Shown: positions 6,076 to 10,499 of the stretch, piece by piece
How positions within the stretch are numbered: the stretch's first letter is position 1
Layout: every line of letters starts with the position of its first letter
Assembly: GCA_937895645.1 (NCBI GenBank)
Contig: CALBKQ010000156.1
Coordinates: 1-10,499, forward strand
Direction: 5' to 3'
DNA: 10,499 nt
DNA from: an uncultured Clostridia bacterium
GTDB taxonomy: Bacteria; Bacillota; Clostridia; Oscillospirales; Acutalibacteraceae
Notes under the pieces: generated by a model
What the model saw: the letters and a program-made list of their open reading frames with translations, nothing else
Databases searched by the model: none
What the model was told of the DNA's origin: nothing
Position numbers and translations under genes: made by a program

Positions 6076-8411
6076 TAGTCTCTGTATTCCTCCATAATAA
6101 AGGCTTCAAAAATGTCGCCTTCCTTAACGTCATTAAACTTGTTAAGACCAATACCGCATTCGTAACCTGAAGCTACTTCCTTAACGTCATCCTTGAAACG
6201 CTTAAGTGAAGAAATTGCATCTTCAGCAATAACAATACCGTCACGAACAACACGGATTTGTGCATTTCTTGTAACTTTACCGTTCTGAACATAAGAACCT
6301 GCAACCATACCTGCTGATGAAAGTTTGAATACGTTGCGAACTTCAATTCTGCCAAGAAGTACTTCACGGAATTTAGGTGCTAACATACCCTTCATAGCGT
6401 CTTCAATTTCTTCAATACAGTCATAAATGATACGGTACATTCTCATATCAACGCCGTCGCGTTCTGCAATTTCAGCAGCTACTGGGTCAGGACGAACGTT
6501 GAAACCAACTATAATAGCATTTGACGCATTTGCAAGCATAATGTCTGATTCGCTTACTGCGCCAACACCACCGTGGATAACTTTAACTGCAACTTCTTCG
6601 TTAGAAAGCTTTTCAAGATTTTGTTTAACTGCTTCAACAGAACCCTGAACGTCTGCCTTAACGATAATGTTAAGAGTTTTGATTTTACCTGCGTTAATTG
6701 ATGAGAACAAGTTATCAAGAGTAACTTTCTGATACTGGTTAAACTGTTCTTCTTTCTTTTCTTGCTTTCTCTTTTCTACGAGTTCACGGGCAAGTCTTTC
6801 GTCAGAAACTGCATTAAATACATCACCTGACTGTGGAACTTCGTCAAGACCCATAATTTCAACAGGAACTGACGGGCCTGCTTCTTTAATTGAACGGTGT
6901 TTGTCATCAACCATAACACGAACACGACCAACTGCAGTACCTGCAACAACAATGTCACCTGAATGAAGTGTACCATTCTGAACAAGAAGTGTAGCAACAG
7001 GACCCTTACCCTTATCAAGACGAGCTTCAATAACAATACCTTTAGCTGCTCTGTTAGGGTTAGCTTTGAGTTCTCTCATTTCTGCAGTAAGAAGAACATT
7101 TTCAAGAAGTTTGTCAATGTTCATGTGTGTTTTTGCAGAAACAGGAACGCAGATAATGTCACCGCCCCATTCTTCAGGAACAAGACCGTGTTCTGTAAGC
7201 TGTTGCATAATCTTATCAACTGTTGTACCAGGTTTATCCATTTTGTTGATAGCAACAATAATGTCAACCTCAGCAGCTTTAGCGTGGTTAATAGCCTCAA
7301 TAGTCTGTGGCATAATACCATCGTCAGCAGCAACAACAAGAATTGCAACGTCAGTAGCCTTAGCACCACGAGCACGCATAGATGTAAACGCAGCGTGACC
7401 AGGTGTGTCAAGGAATGTAATATACTGACCGTTAAGGTTTACTCTGTAAGCACCGATGTGCTGTGTAATACCACCCGCTTCAGTTGCAGTAACATTTGTA
7501 TTTTTAATAGCATCAAGAAGGGATGTTTTACCGTGGTCAACGTGACCCATAACAACTACAACAGGGTCGCGTGTTACAAGGTTTTCTTCATCGTCTTCTG
7601 AGTCGTCAATAATTCTTTCTTCAATTGTAACAACAACTTCACGGTTAACCTTTGCACCAAGTTCAGTTGCAACAATTTCTGCTGTATCAAAGTCAATAAC
7701 TTCGTTTACAGTAGCCATCATACCAAGTGAGAAAAGTTTTTTGATAACTTCAGCAGCGGTCATTTTAAGACGAGATGCAAGTTCACCAACTGTGATTTCG
7801 TCACCAACTGTGATTACAGGTGGTTTCTTTGCGCGTTCTGCTGCAATTCTCTTAAGTCTTTCTGCTTCTGTTTCCTTCTTGCCACTTCTCATACCTTGTT
7901 TACGGTACTGTTGGCTCTTTTGTTTAAGCTTCTGCTTTTTAACCATATTGTCGCTCTGGTGAGCATTTGCAGGAGCAATATTTTCATATCTTTCGTTGTA
8001 TTTTTCAGCATCGAAAGAGTTGGCTCTTGTATCAATATGACGCATTTCGCCTTTTGTACGAGCCTGCATTGGTTTTGCAGGGTCTTTTTCTTTCTTCTTA
8101 GGCTGTTCTGATTTGCCCTGTTGCGCAGGAATGTTCTGCTTTTTATTGTCAGCAGGTTTTTCTGTCTTCTTTGCTTCCTTTTTAGGTTCAGCTTTTGGTT
8201 TTTCTTGTGGAACAGCAGCGAAATATTCGTCAAAACTCTTTACTGAGTTTTCTTTTGTAATCAAATCAAAAAGAAAATCAAGTTCTTTTTCTTCAAGGGC
8301 AGTCTGTGATTTCTTTTCTCCCTCAAAATGTTTTGAAAGATTTTCTATAATATACTTGCTCTGAATATTAAAGTCTTTAGCAAGTTCATGGATTTTATAT
8401 TTTTTCACCAT
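6075..8411 (-). CDS. infB: Translation initiation factor IF-2
   Basis: IF2 is the GTPase that brings fMet-tRNA to the 30S subunit and drives subunit joining. From the chosen start the protein has 778 residues. An N-terminal IF2_N helical domain (KYKIHELAKDF onward) is followed by a lysine/glutamine-rich low-complexity linker (~65-195) and a second IF2_N module (GELASRLKMTAAEVIKKL, ~208-225). The G domain has G1 GHVDHGKT (~289-296), G2 GGITQHIGA, G3 DTPGH, G4 NKMD (~389-392) and G5 SAK. Domains II, III and the fMet-tRNA-binding C-terminal domain complete it. Two ATGs lie 6 nt apart (8417 and 8411). The Shine-Dalgarno GGGAGG at 8420-8425 is only 2 nt from the first but 8 nt from the second, so 8411 is preferred. 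The gene overlaps ylxQ by 17 nt and rbfA by one. It is complete and ordinary. Confidence 0.97.
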   Translation of the reverse strand: MVKKYKIHELAKDFNIQSKYIIENLSKHFEGEKKSQTALEEKELDFLFDLITKENSVKSFDEYFAAVPQEKPKAEPKKEAKKTEKPADNKKQNIPAQQGKSEQPKKKEKDPAKPMQARTKGEMRHIDTRANSFDAEKYNERYENIAPANAHQSDNMVKKQKLKQKSQQYRKQGMRSGKKETEAERLKRIAAERAKKPPVITVGDEITVGELASRLKMTAAEVIKKLFSLGMMATVNEVIDFDTAEIVATELGAKVNREVVVTIEERIIDDSEDDEENLVTRDPVVVVMGHVDHGKTSLLDAIKNTNVTATEAGGITQHIGAYRVNLNGQYITFLDTPGHAAFTSMRARGAKATDVAILVVAADDGIMPQTIEAINHAKAAEVDIIVAINKMDKPGTTVDKIMQQLTEHGLVPEEWGGDIICVPVSAKTHMNIDKLLENVLLTAEMRELKANPNRAAKGIVIEARLDKGKGPVATLLVQNGTLHSGDIVVAGTAVGRVRVMVDDKHRSIKEAGPSVPVEIMGLDEVPQSGDVFNAVSDERLARELVEKRKQEKKEEQFNQYQKVTLDNLFSSINAGKIKTLNIIVKADVQGSVEAVKQNLEKLSNEEVAVKVIHGGVGAVSESDIMLANASNAIIVGFNVRPDPVAAEIAERDGVDMRMYRIIYDCIEEIEDAMKGMLAPKFREVLLGRIEVRNVFKLSSAGMVAGSYVQNGKVTRNAQIRVVRDGIVIAEDAISSLKRFKDDVKEVASGYECGIGLNKFNDVKEGDIFEAFIMEEYRD

Positions 8412-8730
8412 ATTCATAACCTCCCGTTATAATACTGTATAACTTGTTTGCAAAGCCTTCTTCGTCAATTGAAATAACTCCTGCTTTTTTACCGATTGCA
8501 AATCCTAATTCACTCATTGTGAATGGTGCGTCAACATATTTTATGTTGCGGTTATTAAAATTACACTCGTCCAGTATTTCTTTTTTAAGACGAGGTGACG
8601 CGTCACAGCAGGTGATAGCAAGTTGTGATTTGCCTTGTTTGATTGAGGTAATCACCGCGTCATGACCTATTGCCATTTTACACGCTTTTCTGCAAAGGCC
8701 AAGAAGACCGTTAAGATTATTATTCATCAT
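8395..8730 (-). CDS. ylxQ: L7Ae-family RNA-binding protein YlxQ (ribosomal L7Ae-like)
   Basis: A 111-residue member of the L7Ae/L30e/Gadd45 fold, encoded in the Firmicutes nusA-infB operon. Relatives bind kink-turn RNA, although the cellular role of YlxQ is not settled. Visible family features are LLGLCRKACKMAIGHDAV, an IKQGKSQLAITCCDASPRLKK stretch covering the core strand and the RNA-contact helix, and LGFAIGKKAGVISI near the end. The frame is open further upstream, but that extension (to 8769) lies inside ylxR and does not look like the family. The ATG pair at 8730 and 8727 fits the family start. The only Shine-Dalgarno is GGAGG at 8746-8750, 15 nt from ATG 8730, so coupling to ylxR is likely. 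It overlaps ylxR by 11 nt and infB by 17 nt. Confidence 0.92.
   Translation of the reverse strand: MMNNNLNGLLGLCRKACKMAIGHDAVITSIKQGKSQLAITCCDASPRLKKEILDECNFNNRNIKYVDAPFTMSELGFAIGKKAGVISIDEEGFANKLYSIITGGYEYGEKI
8420..8425 (-). promoter_or_regulatory. Ribosome binding site that decides the infB start
   Basis: On the minus strand GGGAGG ends 2 nt before ATG 8417 and 8 nt before ATG 8411. Only the second has normal spacing, giving a product beginning MVKKYKIHEL. The site lies inside the last codons of ylxQ. Confidence 0.8.
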
Positions 8731-8992
8731 CTTTACTGATTTCTTCCTCCATCTGTCTGTAGACCTCATCAGGAATTGTCATTTCAAAAGTTCTGTCAAT
8801 TCGTTTTGACTTTCTGGCTTTTTTAAGACATTCAGCGTTGTTGCAGATGTAAGCGCCTCTGCCGGACGCCTTTCCTGTAAGGTCAAGCAATATTTCACCA
8901 TCAGGAGTTTTAACAACTCGTACAAGTTCTTTTTTAGGCTTTTGTTCACCACAACCTGTGCATCTACGCATTGGTATTTTTTTCTGTTTCAC
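8720..8992 (-). CDS. ylxR: YlxR (DUF448) RNA-binding protein
   Basis: A small basic protein of 90 residues from the nusA-infB operon; Bacillus YlxR (RnpM) has been linked to RNase P RNA, and earlier to nucleoid/transcription regulation. It carries the signature RRCTGCGEQKPKKELVR at 9-25, then GRGAYIC at 44-50. The cysteines at 11, 14, 50 and 55 could form a zinc site, as seen in part of the family. The start is GTG (8992), with GGAG 9 nt upstream; the internal ATG at residue 8 has no better ribosome site. The gene begins 37 nt after the nusA stop. The acidic tail (EEEISKDDE) overlaps the ylxQ start. Identity is clear; molecular function in this organism is inferred from relatives. Confidence 0.94.
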   Translation of the reverse strand: MKQKKIPMRRCTGCGEQKPKKELVRVVKTPDGEILLDLTGKASGRGAYICNNAECLKKARKSKRIDRTFEMTIPDEVYRQMEEEISKDDE

Positions 8993-9029
8993 GCTTCAAG
9001 TCTCCTTTCAATAACTTTTAGTAGAAAGA

Positions 9030-10079
9030 TTAGCCTTCGTAGAAGCCACTTTCAGGTTTAATGTCGATTTTCCAACCTGTAAGCTTTGCAGCAAGTTTTG
9101 CGTTCAAGCCTTTGTTGCCGATTGCAAGGGAAAGTTGGTGGTCGGGAACAGTAGCCTGACAAGACTTTGCTTCCTTGTCAACAATTTCAACGCTAAGTAC
9201 ATTTGCAGGAGCAAGAGCAGCTGCAACAAATTCTGCAGGGTCTTCACTGTATTTAACAATATCGATTTTCTCGCCACCAAGAACTTCAACAATGTTGTTT
9301 ACACGAGCACCACGTTGACCGATACAAGCGCCGATTGGGTCAACATTTTCATCAGAACTGCTTACTGCCATTTTTGTTCTAATACCAGCTTCACGGGAAA
9401 TTGAATGAATTGTAACAACACCATCATAGATTTCAGGAACTTCCTGTTCAAAAAGACGTTTAACAAGACCTTTGTGTGTTCTTGAAATCATAACTCTTGG
9501 TCCACGTTCAGTATCTCTAACTTCGCTGATGTAAACTTTAATAAGTTCACCCTCTGTAAATGTTTCGTCAGGCACTTGTTCACCTTTTGGAAGAACTGCT
9601 GTACCTTTACCGATTTCAAGTGTAACATTACCTGTAACTGGGTCAATTCTGCTTACCTTTGCAGTAACAAGGTCCTGTGTTTTTGACTGGAAGTCACGAA
9701 TTACCTGACCACGCTCTGCGTCTTTGATACCCTGACGGATAACGTGCTTCGCAGTCTGCGCTGCAATACGACCAAATTTCATTGTGTCAAGGTCGATTTC
9801 AAGAGTTTCACCTGCTTTAGCATCTTCACGATACTCTTTTGCGTCTTCAACAAGAATGTCAGTGTCCCAATCTTCAAGTTCTTCAACAATGTTAAGGTGA
9901 ATATAAACTCTCATTGTCTGTGCTTCCGGGTCAATGTCACAAGCAACTACATCTTTGTTGTTGTAATCTTTTCTTACTGCCTTAACAATTGCTTCACTGA
10001 TTTTGTCATAAAGGTAATCTGCCTGAATACCTTTTTCTTTTTCCATTAAAGCAACTGCTTCAAAAAATTCTTTATTCAT
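9030..10079 (-). CDS. nusA: Transcription elongation/termination factor NusA
   Basis: NusA binds RNA polymerase and nascent RNA, promoting pausing, hairpin termination and antitermination. The 349-residue protein has the N-terminal RNAP-binding domain (~1-125, from NKEFFEAVALMEKEKGI to AKHVIRQGIKDAERGQ), an S1 domain (~135-200, ending PRVMISRTH), KH1 with IGQRG (252-256, preceded by the REAGIRTKMAV strand) and KH2 with IGNKG (320-324). It stops soon after KH2, without the C-terminal acidic repeats of E. coli NusA, as is normal for Firmicutes. The ATG has GGAGG 10 nt upstream. It follows rimP by 23 nt, the universal arrangement. In bacteria NusA often autoregulates its operon, but no regulatory element can be seen because the operon start is off the window. 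Confidence 0.97.
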   Translation of the reverse strand: MNKEFFEAVALMEKEKGIQADYLYDKISEAIVKAVRKDYNNKDVVACDIDPEAQTMRVYIHLNIVEELEDWDTDILVEDAKEYREDAKAGETLEIDLDTMKFGRIAAQTAKHVIRQGIKDAERGQVIRDFQSKTQDLVTAKVSRIDPVTGNVTLEIGKGTAVLPKGEQVPDETFTEGELIKVYISEVRDTERGPRVMISRTHKGLVKRLFEQEVPEIYDGVVTIHSISREAGIRTKMAVSSSDENVDPIGACIGQRGARVNNIVEVLGGEKIDIVKYSEDPAEFVAAALAPANVLSVEIVDKEAKSCQATVPDHQLSLAIGNKGLNAKLAAKLTGWKIDIKPESGFYEG

Positions 10080-10102
10080 TTTCCAAATACCTCCAATATA
10101 TC

Positions 10103-10499
10103 TTAGTCAATGTCGCCGATTCCACCAAAATCGTCTGCTTTAATCCAAGATGCTTCTTTTTTTAATATATTCATTTCAGTTTCTTCATCAATGGCGATTG
10201 TAACGCTTTCGTTGTCGTAGTCAATAAGAATACCTTTGTATTCTCTCTTGCCCTCAAAAGCCTTGATAAGTCTAACCTGAATTTTTTCACCCAAATAACA
10301 CTCAAAGTGAAAATCCCTGCAAAGCTCACGCTCAATACCGGGGGATTGTACTTGCAAATTATATGCTTGTTCAATAGGGTCAGCTTCATCTAACGGACCG
10401 TCAATTGCGTGGTGCATATCGACACAATCGTCAATACTTACACCGCCTTCTTTGTCAATAGTAATGCGAAGATACCAACGAGTGCCCTCTTTTAAGAAT
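10103..10499 (-). CDS. rimP: Ribosome maturation factor RimP, N-terminus outside the window
   Basis: RimP assists 30S assembly. The frame is open to the right edge: reading in from the edge gives FLKEGTRWYLRITIDKEGG and then SIDDCVDMHHAIDGPLDEADPIEQAY, LQVQSPGIERELC and a C-terminal SH3-like domain ending GGIGDID. The conserved SPGIER (SPGxxR) motif is present. Internal methionines (for example at 10417) lie in the middle of the conserved domain, so the true start is upstream, outside the window; about 20-30 residues are missing compared with the usual ~150. It is the first visible gene of the minus-strand operon and precedes nusA by 23 nt. Confidence 0.95.
   Translation of the reverse strand, partial: FLKEGTRWYLRITIDKEGGVSIDDCVDMHHAIDGPLDEADPIEQAYNLQVQSPGIERELCRDFHFECYLGEKIQVRLIKAFEGKREYKGILIDYDNESVTIAIDEETEMNILKKEASWIKADDFGGIGDID

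Noticed and set aside
6963..7601. 212-codon open frame on the plus strand inside infB
   Set aside because: It lies opposite the IF2 G domain, whose motifs are all intact, and its Cys/Asn/Ser/Val-rich product is typical of an antisense shadow.
8412..8417. infB start at ATG 8417
   Set aside because: The Shine-Dalgarno is only 2 nt upstream; the ATG 6 nt further in has the normal 8-nt spacing.
8731..8769. Extended ylxQ start at 8769
   Set aside because: The added 13 residues (MRSTDRWRKKSVK) are read from the C-terminal coding part of ylxR in another frame, have no family similarity and would put the Shine-Dalgarno inside the gene.
1..10499. Mobile element, prophage or defence system
   Set aside because: No transposase, integrase, terminal inverted repeats, nuclease or toxin-antitoxin genes are present; apart from the PocR-arm gene all genes are housekeeping or metabolic.

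Overview
The window looks like a chromosomal segment of a low-GC Gram-positive bacterium, most likely a member of the Clostridia (a Ruminococcaceae/Oscillospirales-like anaerobe). This rests on three things. The minus-strand genes follow the Firmicutes nusA-infB order, with a DHH phosphoesterase gene between rbfA and truB. The DNA is AT-rich with strong GGAGG-type ribosome binding sites. TpiA, NusA (no C-terminal acidic repeats) and the iron alcohol dehydrogenase look clostridial. The exact genus cannot be read from the window.

Layout. Positions 1-671 (+) hold the 3' part of tpiA (triosephosphate isomerase), whose last ~43 codons are in a different frame from the rest; a strong intrinsic terminator follows at 725-765. 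Positions 672-924 hold no gene but contain this terminator, a second repeat/hairpin block and a candidate extended -10 promoter. Positions 925-1698 (+) encode a protein with a PocR-type sensor domain and a C-terminal segment that closely resembles the tRNA-binding coiled-coil arm of valyl-tRNA synthetase. A bidirectional terminator at 1702-1738 separates it from a convergent, tightly packed minus-strand gene train running from the right edge leftwards: rimP (partial), nusA, ylxR, ylxQ, infB, rbfA, nrnA, truB, ribF and an iron-containing alcohol dehydrogenase.

How the genes work together. The minus-strand train is the classic transcription/translation housekeeping operon: 30S maturation (RimP, RbfA), transcription elongation/termination (NusA), RNA-binding accessory proteins (YlxR, YlxQ), initiation factor IF2, nano-RNA/pAp turnover (NrnA), tRNA U55 pseudouridylation (TruB) and FMN/FAD synthesis (RibF). 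Junctions are overlaps (TAATG, ATGA, 11 and 17 nt) or gaps of 2-37 nt, so it is probably one transcript. The alcohol dehydrogenase is an unusual passenger at its 3' end, 25 nt after ribF with no convincing terminator between.

The most notable item is the PocR / ValRS-arm fusion at 925-1698. It has no DNA-binding or kinase output domain. It suggests a small-molecule sensor joined to a tRNA-type RNA-binding or coiled-coil output, sitting tail-to-tail with an alcohol dehydrogenase. All homology statements are from reading motifs by eye; no searches were run.
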